From Lineus longissimus (Eukaryota > Nemertea > Pilidiophora > Heteronemertea > Lineidae): a stretch of DNA of 64,000 nucleotides. The stretch's first letter is position 1; each line of letters begins with the position of its first letter. The DNA lies in contig NC_088311.1 in the NCBI RefSeq assembly GCF_910592395.1, positions 7,692,501 through 7,756,500 of the forward strand, read 5' to 3'. The notes below the pieces were generated by a model. That model was not told the DNA's origin. It ran no database searches and saw only the letters and a list, made by a program, of their open reading frames with translations. This document shows, one piece after another, positions 33,671 through 45,945 of the stretch. A program made the translations under genes and the position numbers.

Positions 33671-34629
33671 TAGTGTCCTAGTCGATGCTCAGCTCACAAC
33701 ACAAGAAATACATCTGTGTTTTTGAATTAAAAATCAAAAATTAAACCCGTCTAGAAAGTAGGTTTAGACTAGCATAAAGGTTAAGAAAATCGACTGATGT
33801 TCGTTTTTCTCTTGAAGAAATGTTTGCCAAAGATGTTCAAAGATATTGCCCAGGGGAGTATAAAGTTTAACCTATTGTCCTATTGTGGTGAATGTGGAAC
33901 TCAGGTGCGTGCCTCGGTTTGTGGGTAGTCACCCACAATTAAGACAGTTCAGGGCATCTGATCACTTCAATCTCTTTTTAAAGATCCTTCACATCAAAAG
34001 AGATCATACACAGAGGAAAGATTGTCAGTCTCCCTTTATGATTTGATGCATCTTTGACATATATGAAGAGCCTAATCCGAGAAAACACATTTGCTTCAGG
34101 TTCTTCAGTTTCTTACAATCCTTGCCATTCCTTAGTGGAATCTGACATGATTATTGAAATGCTGCAAAAGAAAAATGGAAGAAATTCCAAAGTTTTCTGA
34201 TGAATTCCACAGATAACTGTGCCATTAGCCAGAAGACATTTAATGTTTTTGGGTGGGAATTTTCCACCGGCATCTGGTGATAGCATGGCTCAATTACCGT
34301 CAAGGGGACATATTGTGCACAGACATGACCCTACACACCAGGCCTTCTAGTTACATCTTTTGGAATACATACATGTATCCCATCTATTTCCGAGAAACAA
34401 TCTGAACCATTTCAGTTCAAATATTCATCACTTGATCATTCATTTCTTCAATCTTTTCAGCGTAACACCCAAACTTACTTCCGACATAGTCGCAACAGAT
34501 ACATTAACAACCTTGTCGAGCCTCCAGCTAACCAGGTCACCCAATATCATTGCCTCCAGTATTCCTCTCACCCAATAATGAGACAGTGAGAATTTGGGGC
34601 ACCTGATATCCGTACATGCTGTCCCTTAC

Positions 34630-34727
34630 TTTCAGCCAATTCTCCAATTTTCTCCGTCGGGCACCCAGGTCGATAAATCCGATACATATTGTATTAGGGA
34701 TATCCGTGGCAATTACTAGTGTTGGTC
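34630..34727 (-). CDS. Candidate internal exon, 98 bp
   Basis: Minus strand, acceptor ACCAATGTTTACTTCAG and donor GTAAGG. Two bases then 32 codons: PTLVIATDIPNTICIGFIDL and GARRRKLENWLK. The segment (I/V)DLGARRR faintly recalls the IDLG core strand of F5/8-type C (discoidin) domains, but the rest does not confirm it. Good splice sites on both sides and a strongly protein-like sequence make this one of the better exons. Confidence 0.45.
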
Positions 34728-35633
34728 CTGAAGTAAACATTGGTTATGTCTTAAGTTTAGGCTGATTTCATTCCCCTGCTTCGGAGGTGTTACCGAAAGT
34801 CCAACAAGTGGTACACTATTTACATGGAATACTGACGTCACCAAAAAGTGTTCCGTAAATTCCCGTATTTGGTTGGGAAATTGACGAACTAAAGAGACGA
34901 TGCTGACATTATCATTAACCCAAGGACGAACAACATGATGAAGATGGGACTTCTTCTATCTTCAGAATCTTCAGAAAGCTCTAGAATACCGAGACTTTTA
35001 CCTGTCATCTGTAAAAGTCATACTTTTCTTCAACACAGTTGACAATTCAAGGAGATGAATAAATAAGAACATTTCCATGAATCCTAACATGGGAATATAA
35101 GATATATCCCCAAAATCATTGATGTTGATAATTATCCAACTCTAACCGTTTACACTTCTATTTTTAGAAACAAAAACTAAAAATTGAGGAAGGTTGACCA
35201 CAAAGCTTACCATATATTATTAGATATTTTCATTGATAAATTTCTATGTTCGTACGTTGTAAATCATTAAATTCTAATTTTAGCTTTTTGTTACGTATAT
35301 CAGGATCCTCCAACCTTTACCACAGCTTAAATCAATATCATAATCAATATCATACAATATTATTGGAATTTGTGGTGAAATGAAATCTAATAAGTCTTTA
35401 GAGTCTGATTCATGGTATAAATGAAGGCTAGAAAGTACTTGAAGTGTAATGAAAAAGAATGATCTATGAAGTGATTAAAGTGTATTAACTGTGAATCATC
35501 AAAACTACCAGACTGAGTTCTAAATTATTACGGAGTGAAATATTTTCTCACTAAGCTTTTGGGTTCCAGTTGCTATATTAACCTATTAAATGTGTGTAAT
35601 AGGATTTGTCATCAAACTTGGGTGTAATTTTTG

Positions 35634-36050
35634 TCACGTCCCCGAGTGAGAAATCTGCAGGTTCATGGCTAGCTTTTTTTCCTTAGCAAAACACCTCTTT
35701 TGGTCACAGAGTCTGAAAATGGGCCAAGATCTGCATCCCCACTGGCTACCACTCTGCTTAGGCGTTCCAAAAGAAATACACATCATTGAGAGACAGTAAC
35801 TATGTCGGGAATATCTCTTCAAATCCATTCTTTTCGCCTTAAAAAACAACGGAAGCATTTGGAGCCAGCTGTCTGACGTGGTCAGTGGAATAAACTGGAA
35901 GTGTCTCTTGAACAATCCATACATTTCATCATGAAATGCAGTTTCAGCAAAACACAATGCTACCCCCCACTTGACTTTTGATGGCAATACATTGAAATTG
36001 ACAAAGAAGCACCAACTTGAGAATTTGAATGATGGGCAGAAAAATGTCAA
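35634..36050 (-). CDS. 138-codon minus-strand frame, possible terminal exon
   Basis: One of the longest frames in the window. Much of it reads convincingly, for example VKWGVALCFAETAFHDEMYG, LFKRHFQFIPLTTSDSWLQM and FRLCDQKRCFAKEKKLAM, with several Cys and Trp. An AG after ATTCAAATTCTCAAG lies near its 5' end. The length alone is compatible with chance in this sequence, so support comes only from composition. No domain is recognised. Confidence 0.35.
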   Translation of the reverse strand: MTFFCPSFKFSSWCFFVNFNVLPSKVKWGVALCFAETAFHDEMYGLFKRHFQFIPLTTSDSWLQMLPLFFKAKRMDLKRYSRHSYCLSMMCISFGTPKQSGSQWGCRSWPIFRLCDQKRCFAKEKKLAMNLQISHSGT

Positions 36051-36280
36051 AAGTTTGCTTTTACCCGTTTAACAATTGAGAAGAACATCAATCAAGGATT
36101 TTTAGAGAGGCATCACATGCACCAATCAACAGTCAGGATGACCACACTGAGACATTATGACGCCAGTGTACTTTTAATTGGCTCACATTTTGAAATTTTC
36201 ATAAAAGGCAAATAAAGACACCAATCTGAAATTAAAAGAATGCACAAAAAGGTTTTATTCATAACGTGATATACACGTAC

Positions 36281-36326
36281 CAAAAGTCTGAGAGGTGATT
36301 GAAAAATTTCATCTTCACTCATACTG
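36281..36326 (-). CDS. Candidate short internal exon
   Basis: Minus strand, acceptor GAATGTAATCAACAG and donor GTACGT. One base then SMSEDEIFQSPLRLL, an acidic, protein-like segment. It is short, so confidence is low. Confidence 0.28.
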
Positions 36327-37037
36327 CTGTTGATTACATTCACTCTTCATTGATAGTATTAGTATGTTTTCTAAGGTTGAAATTAACTTAAATATAATCT
36401 GAATAAATAGCCAACTGCCACCTGCCTAGCAATATACTCAAAGGACCATGGACACTCATCGGCTATCATCTCGTTAATTGGTCAAAACTAAGTGGGCAAA
36501 ATTATTGTAGCACCCACTTCATGACACTCCTTGAAATGGTATGGCCACTTCACAGCACAAAAACTATTTGAACAGTCAATATCAAACGCCAAAACACTCT
36601 AGGTTCACCAGACTGGTTCTGAATATTCAATTCAAGTAAGAAATCATGCACATGGTCCATTCAAGCCTATTCCAAATGTTCTATTTGTGGATTTCGAGAA
36701 TAACCTAGTTGGAAAAAAACATTTAGTTGGGAAAATAAACATGATGAAGAAGTCCAAAAATATTGCAGTTTCCAGTATACAGATATAAGATAAGAACATA
36801 GGTGTCTGCTATCAAGTGTACTATCTGGAATTAAGCTGCTGCCTCGTAAAACCTGGATGTCAAATCGTGGGATATCTTTCCTTCCTAACAAGGTTTGATT
36901 TAAACTTCCAAGCGAATACCCAATAAGACAATAGTGAGTTATATTGACACTAATAAGCAAAGTCTCGCCAATAAAACATCAATTTTATACAATTCCACCC
37001 CGCTTTTTATTAATAATGACTTCTTTGTTGTAGAGTA

Positions 37038-37326
37038 TTACTTCCAAAGTGGATGCATTTCCATTGTTAAGAACTTCTTGCCATGACCTTCCATTTTATC
37101 AAAAGTGCCCACTAATTTCTGGTAAAAAGATGAAGGGCTAACTTTGGCAATATCGCGCTGGTATCTCCGACTCGAAACAAGAGAAACCTGATTAAAGTTG
37201 ATTTGAGTTGACAAGTGCGGCTCGGTTTGATGGGATGAAACCGGTTTTCCACAATGTAGATTCAATTTTGTAATAAGTGCACTCGGTGACAATGGCATTG
37301 GCAGCGGTGGGGTGACATTAGATTGT
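37038..37326 (-). CDS. Candidate exon, Pro/Ser-rich then globular
   Basis: Minus strand, 95 codons from an AG after CTGATCAATCAAATA. It begins with a Pro/Ser-rich linker (TPPLPMPLSPSALITKLNLH), then VSLVSSRRYQRDIAKVSPSS and FYQKLVGTFDKMEGHGKKFL, ending MEMHPLWK and TAA. A GTAATA overlaps the stop and could be a donor, in which case the protein continues. The transition from linker to charged helix-like sequence looks like real protein. No family is recognised. Confidence 0.42.
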
Positions 37327-37783
37327 CTTATTTGATTGATCAGACCGGAGCGGCAGAGGTATGACAAATTTTAAGATGAGTTCAAAGCTTTCTTGTCAGA
37401 GTCACCTTTAATAAAAGACAAAATGTCTGATTGCAGAATTGGATACAGAACAAAATGCAGCCTTAACCCCTTGCAGGTGTATCTTTACTTTTTCATCAAA
37501 ATTGAAATTGAAGATTGATATCTGTCAATGGTTTCAAATAAGGCCTCATGGCGGTTGGTTGGTTGGTTGTGCATTTGTCAATGTTTGTTAAAGATAGTTA
37601 AATGTTCAGGTGGAAAATCATCTTGAGCAGTTGCCACAATGAAACCAGAAACAGTTGCCAGAATCATACCACACCAAATCCACACCACTGAGAAATAGTT
37701 GATGATACACCTGAAGATGTTTAGACACGGCTATCTAGCATGACCATGGACTACCAATCCAAGCTGGTCACTGATAGCACAGT

Positions 37784-38035
37784 CCCTTGACCATTGCAAG
37801 TTGTCTAAATAAATGACACAGAATGCTCTCACCCCACTCTTTCAATTTCATCTGGACCCCAGAAGCCCTTCCAGGCAGTGTGATAGCCACTCCCTTGACC
37901 ATTCCAAGGTGACTAAACAAATGACACTGCCAAAACTGACCCCACTCCATCAATCTTCTGGACATCACTAGCCTTTCTGCGACCATGGAAGGTGACGTAA
38001 CAAATGATGAGGCAACGTTGACCCATTCACTTGAC
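37784..38035 (-). repeat. In-frame degenerate tandem repeat (27/36-residue units)
   Basis: Three diverged copies on the minus strand start at GAGTGGG(G/T): a first of 81 bp, a second of 108 bp and a third partial. All lie in one open frame: EWVNVASSFVTSPSMVAE..., EWGQFWQCHLFSHLGMVKG... and EWGESILCHLFRQLAMVKG.... The two spacings are multiples of three, so the frame is kept. This could be a decayed repeat protein exon, or a DNA repeat that happens to be open. Confidence 0.5.
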
Positions 38036-38447
38036 ATCGCCCAATCAGATTAGTCATCCTATTTTTGCTCGACAAGAACTGCTGACCCTCGCCACTGGGC
38101 ACTTGCCCCCTGGGAGATGTCCGAGACATGAAACATTTCATAAAGATTATCTCGAGAATGATGTGACAAATACTGCTAATTTGTCTGGATTGCTTTTTTG
38201 CAGTTCTTGACTTTTTCCACATGACAGAAGTGAGACATGAACGACTTGGCATGTCCAAATCTTCCCAGGGGAAAGTCTTGCTACCAAGTTGATGCACAAA
38301 TCCCTTAAGACTTCATTGGTCAAGCCCAGGAAAAAATGGATCGATCCTTCTTTTTTTGGTTGGTTTCATGGTTGATGAAGGACAAAGTAAACTGGTATGG
38401 AACCTGGAATTAAACTTATGATGATGGCTATTTCACTGACTATTCAG

Positions 38448-38547
38448 TGGAGGTGCTATCTTCCGATACACATTTACAAATCATTTCCGGATGAAATTGA
38501 CAGTGTGGTGTCAAATCAATATCATTTATTTTCAATATTGTGTATAA
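38448..38547 (+). CDS. Candidate internal exon, 100 bp
   Basis: Plus strand, acceptor GCTATTTCACTGACTATTCAG and perfect donor GTAAGT. In phase 0 it reads WRCYLPIHIYKSFPDEIDSV and VSNQYHLFSILCI. A second frame (GGAIFRYTFTNHFRMKLTVW) is also open but ends in a stop at the 3' edge. The splice sites are strong. Exit phase 1 does not match the next plus-strand exon at 40005, so an exon is missing or they are unrelated. Confidence 0.38.
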
Positions 38548-39313
38548 GTAAGTACTGGCAACTGTCACATCGAAGTGTCTCAGTCTATTTCTTATCAGAG
38601 TGAAAATGCGATCTCAGGATACAAATCACCCAACAAGCGAGGTAGGATGAGAAACCATATCATTGAGGATAAATGGTCAGAAAATAGTGTTCAGTTTGAC
38701 AACTAAGAAAACATTTGGACTATATGATACAGGTGTCAATGGTAGTCCAGTCAATACAGCACACAAATAGGACAATCATCTTAAAATGGAGTAAAAAGCC
38801 ACGATTCGTAAAAAAACTGCCAAGACGTTCTGAATCATACATGTCATATCGTAATTGCCCTAACACAACAGCTATAATTTACAAAGTGTAAGACATGGGG
38901 GACATCTTGCATGTTTGGTAATTATGCTTGTTAGGTTTGGTTCAGAGTGATACAGCCATCTTGGGACCAGAATCACAACATATTGCGTCACGTAGCGTCT
39001 CCTGAGAGGTGGACTTGAGTGGCTGGCGCATGATATGACATCCACAGGTGAAACATGGATGACGAACGAGCCCTGTCCCTCACACAACGATCTTAGGGGA
39101 CGGCACGCGATAATTATTAGAGATTAGTGTTGCAGGAGATGATATGGTGTCTGTTAATCTTGCTTGATGACTCAGCAAAACGGAAGTCGCACGAGTGGTC
39201 ATCATCAATAATGTTGAATATGTCAGTTTTAGTGCAAGCTTACTGTAGTTAGAAGTAGGTTCTCTACAATGTAATTTCCTACCAATGCACACGTAAATCT
39301 AATTCCAACTTAC

Positions 39314-39369
39314 GTTGAAACAAATCATGATTTCGTATAAGTTTGGTGTAATCAATTGATGCAAAATGT
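39314..39369 (-). CDS. Candidate internal exon, 56 bp
   Basis: Minus strand, perfect donor GTAAGT and an acceptor after TTCACTCTTCACTAAAGTGC. Two bases then ILHQLITPNLYEIMICFN, an amphipathic helix-like segment. The frame is open further upstream. Too short to identify. Confidence 0.33.
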
Positions 39370-40004
39370 CTTGCACTTTAGTGAAGAGTGAACAAGAAAT
39401 CACCGATATTACAAAGAGAGTGTACTGAAAGTAGTAAATTCATAAGACCATAAACCTTTCCTTAGTTTTGTCCAGCTTCAGAGGGGAAGAAACCGATGAT
39501 AATTACTGACTTAACCATGTTAGAAAACAATTGTGGATGTTCATGAGGAAGAAGGACTCATTATGTCTGTAAGTAGGCATATATGTCTTGTTGGGTACAT
39601 CCATTATTAACAGCTTAATACTTAATAATTAGGATCAAGAAGGTAACCAACTATCGTCCCTTGACAAAACTCTTTATCAAGGTCAAGCCAGATGCAAACT
39701 GATACACCATTCTTTTAAAAAATCCTCACTTATGCATTTTTGACAAACAGACTCAATGAATCATGCACTATTCTTGTTTACACTGTTTCTGATTGTATCG
39801 GAAAGCTCATTACCAAGATGGTAGTATTCATAAGGTACATCCATTAATCATGTAATAGTTTGAGCTGTTCCTTTTCAGCAGCTTTCCTCTCATTGTCATG
39901 AGGAAGAGAGTTGCTTTGAGGTGAGGGATTCGCGTAACAAAGGCTTTCACTCAATAATGCATAGCTTGCGAGAATCTTCCAATCTTCTCTTTGATCCTGT
40001 GCAG

Positions 40005-40106
40005 GGTATTCGGCAAGAACACTCTGTCATTTCAACCCAGCAGGGCAGATCCAACAAAGAGTATTGCATGGAAAGAGATTTGTTGGTGCCAGGGATCAAA
40101 TTGCTA
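40005..40106 (+). CDS. Candidate internal exon, 102 bp
   Basis: Superb acceptor (CTTCTCTTTGATCCTGTGCAG) and donor GTGAGA, phase 0 on both sides. The peptide is GIRQEHSVISTQQGRSNKEY and CMERDLLVPGIKLL. It joins in phase to the terminal exon at 40448-40546. The composition is clearly coding. No family is recognised. Confidence 0.5.
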
Positions 40107-40447
40107 GTGAGAGGTAGTTGCTAAATAGTGTCACTTCTACAATTTGTAGTTGACACATCAGTGTAAAGCACTTCAAGATGGATGCCGGTCATTAGAAAAT
40201 TACACAGTTATCAGCAAACATAGCTCATAATCTAACCATGATACATGATTTGAATCATGAGTTAACATTCTGTTTGACCATCTATTGCAATGCTGACATC
40301 ATGACATAAATGTGAATTGCAGAGCTGCAGCAGGCTCAGCAACAGTATACGCTATGAAACAAAGCAAAAAGAATGATTCAATAGATCCAGGGTAGTTGTC
40401 CAACAGAAGAGTTAAGTTGACAGATATGTAAGAAAATTATCTCCCAG

Positions 40448-40546
40448 TTCAAAGGAAGGCACTGCAGTCGGGAAGAACAACTCGAGTTGATCCTATACCA
40501 GTGGCAGCCTGAGTCTTTGCAACTGCAAGAGAAAGAGCCAGAATAA
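40448..40546 (+). CDS. Candidate terminal exon, Gln/Glu-rich
   Basis: Acceptor GTAAGAAAATTATCTCCCAG, phase 0, 32 codons: FKGRHCSREEQLELILYQWQ and PESLQLQEKEPE, then TAA at 40544-40546. It follows the exon at 40005-40106 in phase, so the pair forms the 3' end of a plus-strand gene. An upstream exon might be the one at 38448-38547, though the phase does not match directly. Confidence 0.48.
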   Translation, partial: FKGRHCSREEQLELILYQWQPESLQLQEKEPE

Positions 40547-40705
40547 GTTTGGTGTACCCTGACCTAAAAGAAGTGGTACTCTATGCACAAAGAAACAAGG
40601 CTTCTCAAGCTTCAATAGATGGTTTGTCCTACCCATTGCATAGAAGAGCATCACAACCATAATAAGCTATGAAGACAATTAGGGCACCCTGGCACTTTGA
40701 CTTAC

Positions 40706-40803
40706 AGCAATCACTCTAAAAAGATCGGAAGGTTTATTCGAAGTCTTCTTGAACATGGATGCCTTCTCCACATCCACATCAGCACCACCAGAATTAAGAT
40801 TGT
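40706..40803 (-). CDS. Candidate internal exon, 98 bp
   Basis: Minus strand, perfect donor GTAAGT. The acceptor is weaker (CATGATATGAAG). Two bases then NLNSGGADVDVEKASMFKKT and SNKPSDLFRVIA, a highly protein-like, charged sequence. Exit phase 0. It lies only 160 bp from the plus-strand terminal exon at 40448-40546, so genes would be convergent or nested here, or one call is wrong. Confidence 0.45.
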
Positions 40804-41250
40804 CTTCATATCATGTATTTGGTTGAGATGGCCTTGGGTATATAGGAGGTACAATGACAGAAGAGAAAGGATGAGTGTCCACAGTTTAAGACTCAATGGT
40901 CACTTAGTATAGAACACTGCCACTTTTCTACTGTCAAGTTTGAAAGGCACATAGTATGGTGTTCCGTTCTAATTACATTAAAGGAGAGCTTCTTCAGTGT
41001 GGTGAAACAAATGAAAATATAGGTTATGGGCCACAATAGAATTGTACGATTTTAGAGGATTGAACGGCACTCTTTCAGTTTCCTATGCCCCTAAATTTCA
41101 CCAGCCACAAAATACTTAATAGTAGAGACTGTTGGGACCAGTTATTGGTATATTACTTTGAATTACCACACTGTTCTTATATAGACGAAAAGCACATTGT
41201 ATTTTTTCGCATAGTCTAAGTTGGCCTGTAGCCCTTCAGTAAGTCCCTAC

Positions 41251-41345
41251 TTCGTTTTGATGAGGAACTTTTCGAGAATATTCTTCTTGCACATAGCAAC
41301 AAAAATGAACAACGTGTCTTCACCTGATGCGCTTGCTTCCAATAC
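41251..41345 (-). CDS. Candidate internal exon, ankyrin-like helix pair possible
   Basis: Minus strand, AG after TAATAGCATACCGGT and donor GTAGGG. Phase 0 in, two bases out, 31 codons: VLEASASGEDTLFIFVAMCK and KNILEKFLIKT. The pattern G-x-(D/N)-T-L-x-x-x-x-A-M-C-x-x-x-I-x-x-x-L-(I/L) resembles an ankyrin repeat, with departures from consensus (IFVA in place of LHLA). The same bases on the plus strand also give an open frame, which I consider less likely. Confidence 0.48.
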
Positions 41346-42339
41346 CTACCGGTATGCTATTACCATTCCTTTGTCATAAAAACGATGCGCTGATTCCTTT
41401 TCCGATATTCGCAAACCCGATCAGGTGAACAAGACGAAGAACGCACACTTTCCAAATATAGCGTTCCACATTGTATTTCCTGGCATCGTAATGTTCTATA
41501 AATAGCACCAACGATCACCCGTTCCCCCTCAGAGACCGAAACCAGAGAGGGGAGTGGGTTGTCACAGAAATGAATGACGACCTATTGCGAGCTTGATTTG
41601 GAAAATACTAAATCCAATCAGGAAAGCATTCAATGCAAGAAAGCTAAGAGGACTTTGGCATGACAACAAAATTCATCAAAAAATCTAAGTTTAAAACTGA
41701 CTGGAGAGCTATTCGTTCAATGTATCCAGGTATCAAGTTTCCAGTAAACATCTTCTATCATTAGATTTTCTTCCTAAACCCCCCCCCCCCCCCCAAAAGA
41801 AATACTTGAGATAATGATGCAAAAGAAGGCAACTCTCAATATTTCACAGCAAAGATTAAGATACTAAAGGTCTTCAACTAATAGATCTTTAGTGATTGGG
41901 AAGGTAACAGAAGGAGACAGCTAAACTGATCCTTATTCTCAGTATCAAGGTCAAAAGAATCAAAGTAAATCAAGCTCGTCAACAAGTTGAAGATGCAGCA
42001 GTTCGAAGGAAACTCAATAAAACAAGGGTGCATAGATTAGATGAAGAAGCTATTTTGGGCTAATGAAACAACCATCCATGACGACAAGACTGCTTTTTAG
42101 ATATTGATGATTCAGGTAAACGGAAGTGAAAACGGAAGTAATAATAGCAAAAGGAGAGACACTTCTGCTTTACTTAACCTGTATAAGGAAAGAGGAGAGT
42201 GAAGAACTTTCATTCTTACTAATCGCTTACTAATTTTTGCTGCCGAGGTAGTCGACTATGGTGATATCATTGCTTTCTTTACATTTTGAATGTTGCTGTT
42301 GCAAACAAGGAATTGATAAAGGTACATTTGTAATGTGAG

Positions 42340-42447
42340 AATCACACTTCATCTACAAGTGGAGGAAGGCATATGCGATTGAAACTTGAGAAAGAGGCGA
42401 TGTGTTACAGGAAGGAGGTAGAGAAGATAGAAATTCAAGAAATATAG
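42340..42447 (+). CDS. Weak candidate, coiled-coil-like peptide
   Basis: Plus-strand frame of 35 codons after an AG: NHTSSTSGGRHMRLKLEKEA then MCYRKEVEKIEIQEI, TAG. The charged heptad-like content is suggestive, but the acceptor is poor and the length is not significant. Confidence 0.22.
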   Translation, partial: NHTSSTSGGRHMRLKLEKEAMCYRKEVEKIEIQEI

Positions 42448-43080
42448 GACTTTTTTGTTGATGGCTACTTTTTGGTACTGAAGTTATGCAGGGTGACAAC
42501 ACTTGTGTTTCACATTTAGAAATGTCTTGTAAGCAGAGTAAATGAGAAAGTATAGGAGGCCATGTAACATTGACCGTGGTCCTTGCTCCAACCTAGCCAT
42601 CGATAGAATATGACTAGGGGCAATTTGTGCTGTGATTCCTTGCTGATATGAACAATGAAGAAGAGATCTGACCTAGAACGCTATATTCAGTCAAGAACTT
42701 GGGTACAAGAGTTATACTTTTACAAGGTTGACATTGAGGAGTAGGGACTAGCGTTATGTAGTAATATGTAACCCGTTAACTTGACATCGGTGACCCCCCC
42801 CCCCCCCGTTATGAGCCTCTTTACAAGAGGTAAGAGGTCAAGGTCAGGGGGAGGAGACGGGGTCGCCAGGAGGAGAGGAAAAGAATCGAGTCATGCCGTA
42901 AATTGCTGCCACAATAAATGACTTGTAAATAGAGTTTAGGACGAAATAATCGTTATCAAAGTTAACACGAGGATTTATTATCGTTTGCGGCGTCGATAGC
43001 GGAGTCGCTAAGGAGGAACCATAACACTAGCAAAGGTGTATGGATGGAGTTCCCCGAATACTGACTACATAGCAGTCATA

Positions 43081-43190
43081 TTGTCACAAATATGTCAAGC
43101 TCATTGCGTGAACGGAAGAATATATTGTCACAAAGAATATATTGTCACAAATATGTCAAGCTCATTGCGTGAACGGAAGAATTCTGAAAC
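43081..43190. repeat. 61-bp direct tandem duplication
   Basis: TTGTCACAAATATGTCAAGC and the following CTCATTGCGTGAACGGAAGAAT occur at 43081 and again at 43142, essentially identical. The near-perfect identity implies a recent duplication or an assembly artefact. Confidence 0.9.
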
Positions 43191-43298
43191 GACTCATTTC
43201 CAAAAGTGCCCAAAACAACATATGGACAGCTGAGGAGCAGGCCCTTTGAAAATGACTGGTTGATTCTTCACTTCACACATTAACCCAACACAGGAGAA

Positions 43299-43640
43299 GC
43301 ATGACATGGTACAAAGTGGCTTTGATGAAAACTCCATGTAAACCTTGGTGCTGTTTAATGTATCTATCAACGCATAAGAAATCAGTCAAACCATGCATTG
43401 GAAAACAAGAATAACTTGCAGAAATCAACTTTTTCATTCTCAACTTTACAGATGAACCAAGACAAAAGTAGTATGACATGCAACAAAGTGACTTCTATGC
43501 AAACTTGATATAAACTTGGTGCTTTTGTTCTTCAACACAGATGAAATCAGTCAAACTCTTCACTGTGAAAGCATGATAATTGGCTAATTGAATTCCTCAC
43601 AAAACCACGTAACTTTCTTTAATCAAAGCGATCAAATGAC
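43299..43640. repeat. Diverged tandem duplication, period about 172 bp
   Basis: GCATGACATGGTACAAAGTG...GAAATCAGTCAAACCATGCA (from 43299) is repeated as GTATGACATGCAACAAAGTG...GAAATCAGTCAAACTCTTCA (from 43471). Small indels separate the copies. Confidence 0.75.
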
Positions 43641-44159
43641 TGTAACATATACAAGATTCCAATCAAGTCAATTAATTGAAGGATCGACACTAATGAGACC
43701 ATGAACTATAAGCTATATATATATATATGTTATATATGTTACATGTATAAATATAAATATGATAGCTAATTAGATAATGATTAGCTGAGCCAGCCATGAC
43801 ATGTCATGGGCTGACAGCGGTAATTAACTAGAGGCAGTTATCATGCTGGTTAATCGAGGAGAGCTTAAGTCAACCATTTGTGGCTCTCGGGCAAATCTTA
43901 GTTCAAATAATATAAGTATAGATGTACATTTGGTATAAACTACCAAAAGCATTCTTGATGTACCGGTACTGACATTTGACGAGTTAATTTCAAAAATATC
44001 CCTATCATAGTATCCCTTATGATCAACAGATGATCAAGCCATTGATGACAAGTTGATTGATCAGGAATTGTTTGGATTAAATGGACATTTCCATCGAGAA
44101 AAAAAAATCTTGAATGGGTTAAAAACTTTAAACATGTAAAATATTTGTAAACAATCACG

Positions 44160-45940
44160 TTTAACACTCATTTTCAATAAAGAGATCTTTCAAAACTTCC
44201 GGTTGTACGGTACTTCAACACCTCAACAACAATTGTAAAACAATAAACAACTGCTTTTAGTGACAAAATAACAGTAGTTATCTGATGACCTTATAAGGAG
44301 ACCAACATCCCATGGAAATATCTATTGATAAAGTTAATCATTGATTGATTATTGATTACAGGTGGGCATAATTAGTAGAGCAAGTTGCAAAATCCAATCG
44401 CGAGCCCTGCGGGTATGATGTCTGGTGTCACTGATCAATACCAGGCCAAGGCAATATGGGAAATCTATGGCAGAGAACCTCAATATCAGGATATTATCCA
44501 AGGGAAAATTCTGCAATAGAAAATCCCAGAGATGCAAACCCAGGGATGCCAATAAGGGTAATTTTAATGATGCGGATATTGTAATTAGATCGTCTTTTCA
44601 CTTTGAAATCCTTCTTTTTCAAATTATGGGATCACCCAATTTGCACCCCAGCACTGCATATCCTCTCTCTTCTTTTTTTCTCTCCGAGGACTTATTGCAC
44701 ATATTGTTGATTTTGGCCATACCAGCATCTCAAATACCCTTGTGAACACCAAACATGACATGTAGACATCACACACCACCACCATCATACTTTATATTGA
44801 CACCATCTGTACCTTTTGTAAAGATGGCTGCCTCAAGCTAAGAAATGAGAAAAGGCTTTGATTTTAAAAATCAAAACATCAGCCCCAGATTTTCTGGTAA
44901 GTTGCCAAAAAGAAAACATTTGTCAGTACTTCCAACAAAAAATATTGAAACTACAAATTGACAAATTGAACCGACAACCAATATGAAATTGCTGTTCAAT
45001 AAATTGCAGTCTAGGGACCAACTTCAACAAGGTCAGTAAAGTACACTACTTCATATGATATACGGAAATTGAGAAAGCATTAGGTTTAAAGAGGTTACCT
45101 CAATTTCAAAGAGATACTTTTTAACAGTTTTTAAAAGTATAAAAGTTAAATGTCACATGTTTTTCAATGCCTATTTGAAGGCTTAATGATCCTGTGATAG
45201 ATTTTCTGTCTTATGTCAGTTGCATTGAAATAATACCAAACTGAAAACTACTCAAAAATAGACTATACCGAGGATATAATTAGCTGAAATTGCCGAATTT
45301 AGAAACTATTATGTCATATCACATTTATCAATAGATGCTGATCCAAAATCATATAACCAAAAGGAAAAGTTTGCAAAGAAAAATTGATAATAATAGTTAA
45401 TATTATCTCATTGGTCAACAATCGCCAAAAGTTTTGAGTACTTTTAGATAATTCATAAACACTACAAAAGCAAAAGACATACGGTAGTGTAGATAATATA
45501 CAAATAATGTCCATTTACTTGTCTTTTTAACACCAGAAATGATATCATAGCAGGACTCTGACTAACCTACAACATATGTTGAGTCATCTCCCAATCAGCC
45601 TTAACAGCAATACTAAGAGAAGTCATACAACCAGGAGATTACCATTCTGGAATTTCTAAACAATTAAAAAGCTGTCTATTTTAAGCCATACTTCCTTTCT
45701 CATGTCAAAGCAAGACATGTACCTGATACCGCCTGCTTCTAGGCTAAAGACGGAAGTTAATCCATCTTCCAATATTTGGGATATCCCATTCTCATCAACG
45801 TCATGGACAGAAAACATATCCCTTGCCAATATCATTCAAACTTACATAACCGATATTGCTTCTTTTAGTCGTTGAGATGGAAGGGAAACCCGGTTTGACG
45901 TCAGAATGACGCTTCTGGAAGGTATTTCCCCAATACCATA
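44160..45940. other. Stretch with ambiguous frames only
   Basis: Around 44.38-44.56 kb both strands look protein-like: plus frames such as VTDQYQAKAIWEIYGREPQY, and a minus frame after the excellent acceptor CTCTGGGATTTTCTATTGCAG reading NFPLDNILILRFSAIDFPYC. I could not choose between them. Nothing else stands out up to 45.9 kb. Confidence 0.3.
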
Positions 45941-45945
45941 AACAA

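Noticed and set aside
44416-44519. Plus-strand 34-codon frame beginning MMSGVTDQYQAK
   Set aside because: Overlaps another protein-like plus frame and a minus-strand exon candidate with a better acceptor. Strand cannot be decided.
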